Notes under the pieces: model-generated
The model's input: the letters and a program-made list of their open reading frames with translations, nothing else
What the model was told of the DNA's origin: nothing
Databases searched by the model: none
From: Bog-105 sp965277855
Lineage (GTDB): Bacteria > Acidobacteriota > Terriglobia > Bryobacterales > Bryobacteraceae
Assembly: GCA_965277855.1 (NCBI GenBank)
Contig: OZ255847.1
Location: 62,001 to 126,000, forward strand
Direction of reading: 5' to 3'
DNA: 64,000 nucleotides
Part shown: in pieces, positions 50,242 through 58,736 of the stretch
Position numbering within the stretch: position 1 is the first letter of the stretch
Layout of the letters: each line of letters opens with the position of its first letter
Made by a program: the position numbers and the translations under genes

Positions 50242-53200
50242 TTAGAACTGAAAGTGCAGACCGAACTGCATCTGGCGCATAGGCACTTGAATGTAAGTGA
50301 TCTGCCCAGCGCCGCTCGAATCAATCTGCGAGCTTGGATTGCCCAAATTCACGTGATTAAACACGTTAAGTGCATCAGCGCGCAGTTCGAGCTTATAGCG
50401 TTCGCTTAGCAGCACATTCTTCGACAACGACAGGTCCGATTCCCACAGATTCGGCCCACGTAGCGAATTGCGTCCCGCCGTTCCCTGCCGGAACGGTTGC
50501 TGCGGTTCGCTAAACGCCGCGACGTTAAACCATTCATTCGCATTTGGACTGGATACATGCGGATTTCCGATCACATCGGCTCGTACCTGGCTGAAGTCCG
50601 GGTCGTTGAGAAGCGGCGCGTTGGCTACTGTCGGGGTGAACGCGAGGCCAGTGCCAAAGGTATGAACTCCGCTCAACCGCCAGCCGCCGAGGATTACATC
50701 TGCAATGGCGTTGTTGCCGAGTTTCCAATGACGACCGCGGCCCACCGGAATATCGAGGTTGTGAGTGAACGTGACCGCGTGCTCGCGATCCCACGACGCC
50801 GGACCGTAATCGTTTCGTCCATCGTAAATGTTCGAAGGCGACCCACCGCTACCCTCCGACGCGTAATCGAGCGCCTTCGACCAGGTATAAGTCAACATGA
50901 AATCGATCCCACGCGAGAATTGCTTCTGAAATCGAGTCTGCAGCGCATTGTAATTGGAGGTGGAACAGTTGCAATATTGGAACAGTCCCTGTTCCAATCC
51001 GAACTGGTTATAAAAAGGACGGCGAGGATCCAAGTCGCCTGGCCCGGGAACCGCTTGATTGCGGTTCAGTGATTCGAACAGGTGGCGACCCACGTTCCCC
51101 ACGTAGGCGGCTTGCAGCGCGATCGTCGGGGTCAACTGCTGCTGGAATGTTAGATTCCAAAACTGAACCGAAGGAATGCGATACGAACTGAGCGGATCTG
51201 TGAAGTAGTTGATACCGATCCCGTCCGGCAGCAAATATCGTCCGTTGGACCCGACTGGCGGATTCACCGGCGTCGGCGGACCATTCAGGATACTGAACGG
51301 TGCGAAGTAGATGTTGGACTGGTTGATACTTTGCGGATTTACGATGGGCGGATTGTAATCCGCGCCCTGCCCGAAAACCGATCCCAGACCGGCAGGATTG
51401 GCGCTGCTCCCGTATCCAGCACGAATGACGGTTTTAGGCGCAGCCTGATAAGCGATGCCGATACGAGGTTGAAAAAGCTTGTTGTATGACTCGACGCCAA
51501 GATTGAGAGGAACATTGCCAATGCCCGCCACCAGCACTTCGCCCGTGCTGGGATCGAAGCTGCCAGCGCCCCCAGCCTTGGCGGCTGTTTGGGGCAAATA
51601 GTCTTCCCACCGCAAACCGTAGGTCAAGGTCAGCTTCGACGTTACTCGCCACGAATCTTGCACGTAAAAGAATGTGCGAGTCTGGCGAAGGCCGGGATAG
51701 TAATTGTAGGCCGTGTAGTAGCGGTTAAACGTAGCGGGCAGACCCAAAAGATAAGAGCCGAGACCTAAGCCGGTAGAAGCGTTTCCTCCTGCGTTGTGAT
51801 CAATTAGGGAGTCACCGGTCTCTGAAGCGTTGAAGGTAATTTCGCCGGAGCGGTGGCTGTCACTCGGAATGCGCTGCTGCTGTGCGCGGCGGATATCTCC
51901 ACCAAACTTAATCGTGTGATCCCCTGCAATTTTTGTCCAGTTATTTACCCACTGAAACTGGTTTTCCGTCTCTTTCAGCGGGCAGTTGCATCCGTTCACG
52001 CCAAGCGCATAGCCAAAGTTAAACCCGCCGTCTCCGTTGATGTAAAACGCCGGCAGCCCACTGGTTGAAGCCGAGCCGGTATTCAGCCCGGGCAAGCCCG
52101 CATCCTGCGCCGGTGTGGTTCCGACATCGTTCGGCTGAACGCGAATCCGATACCGGTAAAAGCCGAACCGCGCGTCAGTCACAAGCGTTGGACCGAACGT
52201 ATGATCGAAGCCCAGCGCCAGGCTTTGATTCCGGTCAATCGAATCGCCGGAGAAGTTAAACGCGGAAGGTCCGCCCCCGGCATCCCCGAAAGCCGCCGGT
52301 GAGTAGTTGTTGAAATCGGCTAGCGTGTAGCGGCCAAAGATGTGGGTGTTTGCCGTGAAATTGTAATCCACTCGTCCGTTGTATTGGTTGATGTCGAACC
52401 GCTGCCCGCTCTCGGTGATGAAGTTGTTGAAAAAACTGCTGCCGTTGTTCGGCCCCGGAATCAACCCGAGCAGTTTTTGCATAGGAGCTGCCACAGGAAT
52501 GATGTTCACCTGTCCGCCCTTCGAGTACACTTGGCGTCCAGACCCATCGGGGTTGCCCGTGTTCGGGTCGAAGACCATGTTGCCGCGCGCGGCTACCGAT
52601 CCGCCTTCGGTCGTCGGCACCATTACCGGGTTGCTGCAAGGACTGGGGCTGGCCGTACCGTCCGAGCAAATGTAATTTCCGAGTAGTGCGCTCAGATCTC
52701 CATTCCGTTCGGCTGCCGTAGGTACAGTCGTCAGAATCGATCCTCCAGTGCGGCGTCGTGTCCCCTGATAGTCGAAGAAGCCGAACAGCTTGTCCTTTAG
52801 CACCGGAAATCCGACTGATCCGCCAAACTGATTCCAGCGCAGTGGCGGATTCAACTGCGTGAATGGATTGGTTGCGTTGGTGATGTTGTTCCGCAGAAAC
52901 TCGAACGCTGACCCATGCCATTGATTAGTGCCCGATTTGGTGGTGGCCTGGATCAGCGCTCCGGAGACGGACCCGAACTCCGCATCGTAGTTGCTGGTAG
53001 AAACCTTGAAGTCCTGCAGCGAATCAATGTCGGGATTCACGACCGCAATGCCCAGAATTGCGCTCTGATTTTCCGTCCCGTCGAGTAGAAAACCGTTCGC
53101 CGTAAAGAATTGGCCGTTTGCATCTACCTGGATTCCGCCCTGCGGATTTTCACTCGTCGCAATCTGAAAAGTCTGGTTGAGCAAGACCCCCGGGACAATC

Positions 53201-53664
53201 AGCAGCAAGTTCGTCACGTTCCGATCGAGCACCGGAAGTTGTTGCACCTGCGCACCGGTCAGCGTCGTAGCGACTTCCGCCCGGTCCGTAGTCAATAGCG
53301 GCGTAGCATCCGTGATTTCGACAGTGGTCTGTACATTGGCCGGCGAAAGCTTTGCCTCCACGGGAGTGGTCGCGTCAACTTGCACCGTCGCGTTCTCAGT
53401 GAAAGCTGCGAATCCAGCGCTCGAGACCTTGACCTGGTAGTGGCCCGCCAGCAAATGAGTCTGCGAAAAATTCCCATCGTTGCTGCTCTTGACGCTGTAC
53501 ACGGCGCCCCGATCAAGGTCCGTAATGGCGATTTCCGCATTCGGAACCGCGGCGCCTGTTGGATCCTGTACCGTTCCTGTGATACTGCCGGAAACCGCTT
53601 GGCCGAAGGCAGCCGAAGCGGTGAGTACGCCCAGCGCGAGAATGTACTTGAGATTCTTGAACAT
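50242..53664 (-). CDS. Oar-like TonB-dependent receptor
   Basis: The 1140-residue receptor has a signal peptide (MFKNLKYILALGVLTASAAF), then a carboxypeptidase-regulatory domain (VSGSITGTVQDPTGAAVPNA), a plug with LPVLDRNVTNLLLIVPG in place of the usual LPLNGRN, and a barrel ending FGLHFQF. It is thus from a different subgroup than the receptors at 6068 and 34344. GAGGGG precedes the ATG by ten bases. It is convergent with one PIG-L gene and divergent from the cytochrome/monooxygenase-like gene, which suggests a shared substrate system. The transported compound is unknown. Confidence 0.92.
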   Translation of the reverse strand: MFKNLKYILALGVLTASAAFGQAVSGSITGTVQDPTGAAVPNAEIAITDLDRGAVYSVKSSNDGNFSQTHLLAGHYQVKVSSAGFAAFTENATVQVDATTPVEAKLSPANVQTTVEITDATPLLTTDRAEVATTLTGAQVQQLPVLDRNVTNLLLIVPGVLLNQTFQIATSENPQGGIQVDANGQFFTANGFLLDGTENQSAILGIAVVNPDIDSLQDFKVSTSNYDAEFGSVSGALIQATTKSGTNQWHGSAFEFLRNNITNATNPFTQLNPPLRWNQFGGSVGFPVLKDKLFGFFDYQGTRRRTGGSILTTVPTAAERNGDLSALLGNYICSDGTASPSPCSNPVMVPTTEGGSVAARGNMVFDPNTGNPDGSGRQVYSKGGQVNIIPVAAPMQKLLGLIPGPNNGSSFFNNFITESGQRFDINQYNGRVDYNFTANTHIFGRYTLADFNNYSPAAFGDAGGGPSAFNFSGDSIDRNQSLALGFDHTFGPTLVTDARFGFYRYRIRVQPNDVGTTPAQDAGLPGLNTGSASTSGLPAFYINGDGGFNFGYALGVNGCNCPLKETENQFQWVNNWTKIAGDHTIKFGGDIRRAQQQRIPSDSHRSGEITFNASETGDSLIDHNAGGNASTGLGLGSYLLGLPATFNRYYTAYNYYPGLRQTRTFFYVQDSWRVTSKLTLTYGLRWEDYLPQTAAKAGGAGSFDPSTGEVLVAGIGNVPLNLGVESYNKLFQPRIGIAYQAAPKTVIRAGYGSSANPAGLGSVFGQGADYNPPIVNPQSINQSNIYFAPFSILNGPPTPVNPPVGSNGRYLLPDGIGINYFTDPLSSYRIPSVQFWNLTFQQQLTPTIALQAAYVGNVGRHLFESLNRNQAVPGPGDLDPRRPFYNQFGLEQGLFQYCNCSTSNYNALQTRFQKQFSRGIDFMLTYTWSKALDYASEGSGGSPSNIYDGRNDYGPASWDREHAVTFTHNLDIPVGRGRHWKLGNNAIADVILGGWRLSGVHTFGTGLAFTPTVANAPLLNDPDFSQVRADVIGNPHVSSPNANEWFNVAAFSEPQQPFRQGTAGRNSLRGPNLWESDLSLSKNVLLSERYKLELRADALNVFNHVNLGNPSSQIDSSGAGQITYIQVPMRQMQFGLHFQF

Positions 53665-53784
53665 AGAAACATCGCCCCTCGGAATAAGAGTTAGTCTATT
53701 GAACTGCTCAAGATAGAGTCAAGCAGATAAGTGAAACCCGCCGCGAATTGTAGTGAAATAGATAAACCGGTCACTCACAAAAAG

Positions 53785-55167
53785 ATGAAGATCTCTCAGA
53801 TCCTGATGTTCGGACTGACGATCGGCGGTATGTCCGCCGCCGACCTCACATTTTCGAAGGACGTTGCTCCTATCTTCTATGCGAAGTGCGTCAGCTGCCA
53901 CCACCCCGGTGACATCGCGCCGATGTCGCTCCTCACCTTCTCTGTCGCTCGCCCCTGGGCCCGAGCCATTCGCCTGGCAGTGCTCACGAAGAAGATGCCG
54001 CCCTGGCATGCCGATCCACACTATGGAAAATTCGAGAATGATCCGAGTTTGAGCCCGCACGAAATCGACGTCATTCGCACCTGGGTCGATCAAGGCGCCC
54101 AAGAAGGTAAAGCGGGGGATCTTCCCGCCGCGCCATCGTTCGTGGAGGGCTGGCGAATCGGCAAACCCGACGCGGTTTTCTCGATGCAAAGTGAGTACAC
54201 CGTCCAGGCGAATGCCTCCGACGACTACCAGAATTTTGCCGGCATAGCGACAAACTTCTCAGAGGATAAGTGGGTAACGGCGGTCGAGTTGCGGCCCGGC
54301 AACCGCAAAGTAGTGCACCATGCCCACGTATATATCGTTCCGCCGAAGCCGCCGCGAAGTGGACCCGCGCCTACTCCTTCGCTTTTCGAGCGCTTCACCT
54401 ATAAAGAAGGCAGCATCCGCCACATTCGTCTCGACGTTCCGGTCGTCAATGATGCGTGCCGGGAACTCGGCGAGGGTGGCCTGCCCGATCAAAAATTTCA
54501 TGAAGAAGCACAGGAGCTGACGACTTTTGTTCCGGGAAGATCGCCTGAAGTCTACCCGCCTGGTTACGCACGCTTGATTCCGGCCGGCTCTACTATCACC
54601 TTTCAGATTCACTATGCAAAGGGCACAGGCAAGGAAGAAAAGGATCGATCCAGCGTTGGATTCGTCTTTGCAAAAGAACCTCCCAGAAAGGTCTTGCGGC
54701 GCTTGGACATGGATGCCTATCTGTTTCAGATACCAGCCGACGCACCGAATCACGAGGTAACTTTCTGTTACGACTTTAAAGACAACGCGCGTCTACTCGC
54801 GTTTACACCGCATATGCACTTTCGCGGTAAAGACATGAAGTGGGAATTGATGCGCCCGGATGCCACCAAAGAGACCCTCCTGTCGATTCCGCGGTACGAC
54901 TTTAACTGGCAAATCGAGTACAAACTAAAGGATCCGGTGCCCGCGCCCAAAGGCAGTCGCCTCATTGTCACCGCGCACTTCGATAACTCCGCAAACAATC
55001 CAGCTAATCCCGATCCTTCAAAAACAATTCGATGGGGAGAGCCCACTTCCGAAGAGATGGCGGCTTCCTGGGTGCTCTATGACTTGCCCGAAGAGGGCCC
55101 GCCGCTTTTTAGGCCACTTCCCCAAGTACATCCCGACGCTCCTGCTGAGACGCCCATACAACAGTGA
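53785..55167 (+). CDS. exported cytochrome c / copper-monooxygenase-like protein
   Basis: The start at ATG 53785 (18 codons into a longer frame) gives a short signal peptide (MKISQILMFGLTIGGMSAA). A haem motif CVSCH (KCVSCHHPGD, about residues 34-38) and MPPWHADPHYGKFENDPSLS form the cytochrome-like module. The following 300 residues carry histidine-rich sites like those of PHM/DBH copper monooxygenases (VVHHAHVYI, FQIHYAKGTG, FTPHMHFRGK). It is a paralogue of the gene at 28779. Its stop overlaps the GTG start of a PIG-L gene (GTGA), so both should be translated together. The reaction is unknown. Confidence 0.78.
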   Translation: MKISQILMFGLTIGGMSAADLTFSKDVAPIFYAKCVSCHHPGDIAPMSLLTFSVARPWARAIRLAVLTKKMPPWHADPHYGKFENDPSLSPHEIDVIRTWVDQGAQEGKAGDLPAAPSFVEGWRIGKPDAVFSMQSEYTVQANASDDYQNFAGIATNFSEDKWVTAVELRPGNRKVVHHAHVYIVPPKPPRSGPAPTPSLFERFTYKEGSIRHIRLDVPVVNDACRELGEGGLPDQKFHEEAQELTTFVPGRSPEVYPPGYARLIPAGSTITFQIHYAKGTGKEEKDRSSVGFVFAKEPPRKVLRRLDMDAYLFQIPADAPNHEVTFCYDFKDNARLLAFTPHMHFRGKDMKWELMRPDATKETLLSIPRYDFNWQIEYKLKDPVPAPKGSRLIVTAHFDNSANNPANPDPSKTIRWGEPTSEEMAASWVLYDLPEEGPPLFRPLPQVHPDAPAETPIQQ

Positions 55168-56576
55168 CCCGGCGAAATACGATATTCGTGCTTTCACTAG
55201 GTCTGTCTTGCCTCGTGACGGCGCAAGACAACCCCAAAGCTCCTCAGGCTCTCCAGCCCGACGACCGCTACAAAGCGGACGTGTTGCTGGTGGTCGCCCA
55301 TCCTGACGACGACACCACCATCGGAGGCTACCTAGCACGGCTCGCTGACCAGCAGAAACGCGTAGCGGTTATTTACTGCTCGTCCGGCGGCGGCGGCGGC
55401 GATGAGATGGGCAATGAGGCCGGTCGAACATTGGGCCAGATGCGCATCCTCGAATCGCGCAAGGCTCTCGCGTCGCTTGGTATTGAGAACGTGTGGTTCT
55501 TAGGCGGCAGCGACACGCCGGGCCAGAATGTTCTTTGGGCACTGGACCATTGGAACCATGGCCGCGCCCTCGACGAAGTGGTTCGGCTTGTCCGGCTAAC
55601 CCGCCCCGAAGTCATTTTGACGTGGCTTCCCGATACCGTGGCCGGCGAAAACCATTCCGATCATCAGGCCGCCGGTGTCCTCGCCACCGAAGCATTCGAT
55701 CTCGCCGGCGACCGCACCAAATTCTCTGAGCAGGTCTCACCGGCGCGAGACCGAACCGGCATGATGAATTACACCGAAGGTCTTCAAACCTGGCAGCCAC
55801 AGAAAATCTACTACTTTACCGATGCGTTCGAGAACTTCATCCCGTACTGGCATGATCCGCGAGTTTTGTCGCCTTTTCGCAAGAATTTTCTGGACGGCGA
55901 AGGCCCAAGTTACTCGACCACCGATATCTCGTCGCTAAAACATCAATCGTATGCGAGACTCGCCGCGGAAGAGCTGAGCTTCTATGGCACCCAGGACGCA
56001 AAGCTCGGTCAGCGCGCGCTTCAAAACCAAAACTTCAAAGACTTCGAGTTCCCGGTTCGGTTCATCTTCGGCAAGTCTGTGGTTGGCGGAAGCGTCACGG
56101 GGGATATTTTTGATGGGACCAGTCCGGATCCCGTTCCCTTTGCACCCGTTGCCGGTTATCGCCCCGCCCGTAGCGAAGGCATAGCGGTTTCCATCGGCGA
56201 TCCCTGGCTCTTCTACGCGCAATTGTGGAAAGCTCACAATCTTGAGCATCTGGCAAAACTGCTGCCTGTCCCCGAAGTGGGTATGGGTTTCGGTGGCACT
56301 CTGCGTATTCCAATAGTTATCGAAAACCAAACGCCCGATTCCGAGGAGATTACTCTGACTCCCGTGCTCCCAGCGGGCTGGGTCGATAAATCGCCCTATC
56401 GTCGCTTCGAAGTCGCGCCTCGCCAATCGTACCCGCTGCTGATGCAGATCGTCGCGCCGGAAAGTGGGAAACGGCAATGGCAAGAACTTTCCTGGAACGC
56501 CAAGTCCGGCGGCCGCAACGTGGGTAGCATCAACCTGCGCGTTTATCTCGGGAAGGGAAGCGCACTTCCGCAGTAA
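55164..56576 (+). CDS. exported PIG-L (LmbE-like) family deacetylase
   Basis: The 470-residue protein is read from GTG 55164, overlapping the previous stop by four bases. A signal peptide (MTRRNTIFVLSLGLSCLVTA) precedes a PIG-L domain with VVAHPDDDTTIG, in which Asp replaces the Glu of the usual AHPDDE, and the second metal site GENHSDHQAAG. The C-terminal region contains VENQTPDSEEI-type beta segments (IVIENQTPDSEEITLTPVLP) as in its paralogue at 48875. It should act in the periplasm on an N-acetylated sugar or related amide. Coupling with the cytochrome/monooxygenase-like gene is the main clue to its role. Confidence 0.85.
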   Translation: MTRRNTIFVLSLGLSCLVTAQDNPKAPQALQPDDRYKADVLLVVAHPDDDTTIGGYLARLADQQKRVAVIYCSSGGGGGDEMGNEAGRTLGQMRILESRKALASLGIENVWFLGGSDTPGQNVLWALDHWNHGRALDEVVRLVRLTRPEVILTWLPDTVAGENHSDHQAAGVLATEAFDLAGDRTKFSEQVSPARDRTGMMNYTEGLQTWQPQKIYYFTDAFENFIPYWHDPRVLSPFRKNFLDGEGPSYSTTDISSLKHQSYARLAAEELSFYGTQDAKLGQRALQNQNFKDFEFPVRFIFGKSVVGGSVTGDIFDGTSPDPVPFAPVAGYRPARSEGIAVSIGDPWLFYAQLWKAHNLEHLAKLLPVPEVGMGFGGTLRIPIVIENQTPDSEEITLTPVLPAGWVDKSPYRRFEVAPRQSYPLLMQIVAPESGKRQWQELSWNAKSGGRNVGSINLRVYLGKGSALPQ

Positions 56577-56715
56577 GCATTCTGGTATATTTAGAATCGC
56601 AAATTCAGGTTGCACCCCGTCCGCGGAAAGGGAAGATCCCGCCTGAACCAGTTTTTGAATCCGAGTATTTACTTCTTCTGCCCGTCATAGCGGACACCGG
56701 GCCATAGGAGAAGTG

Positions 56716-58197
56716 ATGTCTCGTCAACTACCTGAAAGACCGAATCTCGAATTTCTCAAGAAGCAAGCCAAAGAACTGCAGCGCAGCACGCTACAGAGCA
56801 AACTGGCGGACGCTCAATATACCCTGGCCAACGAGTATGGTTTCCCCACTTGGGCGGAGCTGAAGTCGCACGTGGAGGCGCTGGGGCTTGCTCCGGCGCA
56901 GAAGCTGAAGAATGCCGTGTGCGACAGCGATGTATCGCGGGTACGCGAGGTCCTTGCGCGCTATCCCGAACTGCGGGCGAAGCTCGACGATCCATTGCCC
57001 GACTACGGTTTCGGCCAACACGCTTTATTCGCGGCTGTACAGCGGAGCGACCGAGCAACGATCGATCTTTTACTGAGCAACGGGGCCGACATCCAGAAGC
57101 GAACTGAATGGTGGGCCGGCGGATTCGGCGTGCTCGATGATTGCGATCCGAGCTTGATGGAGTTTCTGCTCGAACGCGGCGCAGAGCTGGATGCGCACTC
57201 CGCTGCCCGGCTGGGCATCATGCCGAAGCTGCGCGAGTTGGTCGCGGCGAATGCGGATGTCGTGCACGCACGAGGTGGGGACGGACAGACGCCGCTCCAC
57301 TTTGCCTCCACTGTGGAAGCGGCGAAGTTCCTTCTCGAGAACGGCGCTGACATGAACGCGCGCGATGTGGACCACGAATCGACGCCGCCTCAGTACATGC
57401 TGCGGGTGGACCAGAGACGGCACTATCCGAAGGACCGGCAGGATGTGGCCCGCTACCTGGTGTCACTTGGATGCCAGACCGACATCTTGCTGGCGGCCGC
57501 GCTCGGCGATGTCGATCTAGTGCGGCAGCACCTGGACCGCGATCCCGCTTGTATCCGCATGAGCGTATCGGACGAATGGTTTCCCAATCAGGATCCGCGC
57601 GCCGGCGGCTCGATTTACATCTGGACCCTGGGCGCGCACCGCACCGCTCACTCGGTAGCGCGCGATTTCGGGCACGAGCAGGTTTTTCAACTGCTGCTGG
57701 CGCGGACGCCGGACGACCTGAAGCTGGCGCTAGCGTGCGAGCTGGGCGACGAAGCCGTCTTCAATGAATTCTTGTCGAAGCATCCCGATGCGGCAAAAAC
57801 ACTGTCGGACGCCGACCAGCGCAAGCTGCCAAACGCTGCCCAGAACAACAACACAAACGCCGTCCGCCTGATGCTGGAGGCGGGCTGGCCTGTAGATACG
57901 CCAGGAGACATGGGAGCGACCGCCCTGCACTGGGCTGGGTTCAACGGCAATGCGCAAATGGCTCGCGATATTTTGCGCTTCCATCCTACCCTCGAACTGA
58001 AATCGCGCGAGTATGAGGGAACGCCTTTAGGGTGGGCCATCTACGCCTCCGGAAATGGCTGGCGCCGAGACACCGGAGATTTTATTGGAACCGTCCAGGC
58101 GCTGCGCGAGGCAGGGTCGCTCATACCGCCACATGCGGACGAGTTGGAACCGAGCGAAGCGGTGCTGCAGTTGCTCGATAAAGAGCTGTTGCCATGA
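56716..58197 (+). CDS. ankyrin-repeat protein
   Basis: The 493-residue soluble protein starts at ATG 56716, five bases after GGAG; a GTG one codon earlier is less likely. An N-terminal helical region (LPERPNLEFLKKQAKELQRS, then EYGFPTWAELKSHVEAL) resembles a domain often placed before ankyrin repeats in soil bacteria. Ankyrin repeats follow (ATIDLLLSNGADIQKRTEW, TPLHFASTVEAAKFLLENGA, ATALHWAGFNGNAQMARDIL). It is likely a protein-binding scaffold, partner unknown. The stop overlaps the ATG of the next gene (ATGA), which is broken by a mobile element. Confidence 0.85.
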   Translation: MSRQLPERPNLEFLKKQAKELQRSTLQSKLADAQYTLANEYGFPTWAELKSHVEALGLAPAQKLKNAVCDSDVSRVREVLARYPELRAKLDDPLPDYGFGQHALFAAVQRSDRATIDLLLSNGADIQKRTEWWAGGFGVLDDCDPSLMEFLLERGAELDAHSAARLGIMPKLRELVAANADVVHARGGDGQTPLHFASTVEAAKFLLENGADMNARDVDHESTPPQYMLRVDQRRHYPKDRQDVARYLVSLGCQTDILLAAALGDVDLVRQHLDRDPACIRMSVSDEWFPNQDPRAGGSIYIWTLGAHRTAHSVARDFGHEQVFQLLLARTPDDLKLALACELGDEAVFNEFLSKHPDAAKTLSDADQRKLPNAAQNNNTNAVRLMLEAGWPVDTPGDMGATALHWAGFNGNAQMARDILRFHPTLELKSREYEGTPLGWAIYASGNGWRRDTGDFIGTVQALREAGSLIPPHADELEPSEAVLQLLDKELLP

Positions 58198-58731
58198 ATG
58201 CAAACCATCGGCCCCTCTCCGTCGCTCTCGTCGCTTGCTTGTACATAGTGGGGTATCGCGATGAAAACGTTACCAAGCGATGCAACTCCGGTCGCTCCGC
58301 TCGCGGCTCTGAAGCAGCGTATTCTTCGGAGCCATGAGCCACGTCAGTGGCTCTCCAACCGGAAGCACGGAAACCATGAGCGAAGCGATTGGAGTTCTTT
58401 ACCTCAGTATCAAACGAAATGGTCGCACACCCCACTAGTCGGCGCCATCGGCTTTGCCTATCACTTCACAGAATTCGAGGCGGCGCATCCGTTTGAATCC
58501 GGCGTCGTTTGGATTGAACTTCTCCGCCTCCTGGCGATCTTATGTGGCGCATATCTCTTCCTTGGACAAGACTGGGCGCGCTGGCTGGCGCTCGCCTGGA
58601 TCGCTTTTCATGTCATACTGAGCGCCTTTCACTTATTGCCCGAGTTCGCTATTCACTCTCTGTTCTGCGGCGTAATCGCCTGGTGTCTTTTCCGACCCGC
58701 CGTTACGCCATATTTTCGTGTTACGGCGTAG
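58194..58731 (+). pseudogene. small multi-pass membrane protein gene interrupted by a MITE
   Basis: The N-terminus MNANHRPLSVALVACLYI is encoded from ATG 58194 to 58247. The rest, GAIGFAYHFTEFEAAHPF and three further helices (ELLRLLAILCGAYLF, WLALAWIAFHVILSAF, FCGVIAWCLF), lies from 58438 to the stop at 58731. Deleting 58248-58437 (the 188-base element plus one TA) rejoins the two parts in frame as a 115-residue protein reading CLYIVGAIGFAYHF. The 190-base insertion shifts the frame, and translation from 58194 now ends inside the element at a TGA near 58335. A 156-residue frame from ATG 58261 exists, but its first 58 residues are encoded by the element, so it is not the native product. Confidence 0.85.
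58248..58435. mobile_element. 188-bp palindromic MITE with TA target duplication
   Basis: The ends are GTGGGGTATCGCGA (left) and, inverted, GTGGGGTGTGCGA (right), an imperfect terminal inverted repeat. TA flanks both sides (58246-58247 and 58436-58437). Inside, AACTCCGGTCGCT (58284-58296) is inverted as AGCGATTGGAGTT (58384-58396), and GAGCCAC-GTCA-GTGGCTC sits at the centre (58336-58353). The whole can therefore fold into a long hairpin. There is no coding capacity. The TA duplication and end structure fit MITEs moved by IS630/Tc1-mariner-type transposases, but no transposase is in the window. Confidence 0.85.
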
Positions 58732-58736
58732 CGGCA

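Noticed and set aside
58261..58731. 156-codon ORF read as an intact membrane-protein gene
   Set aside because: Its first 58 codons fall almost entirely in the MITE. The natural N-terminus is found upstream at 58194 and joins in frame only when the element is removed.
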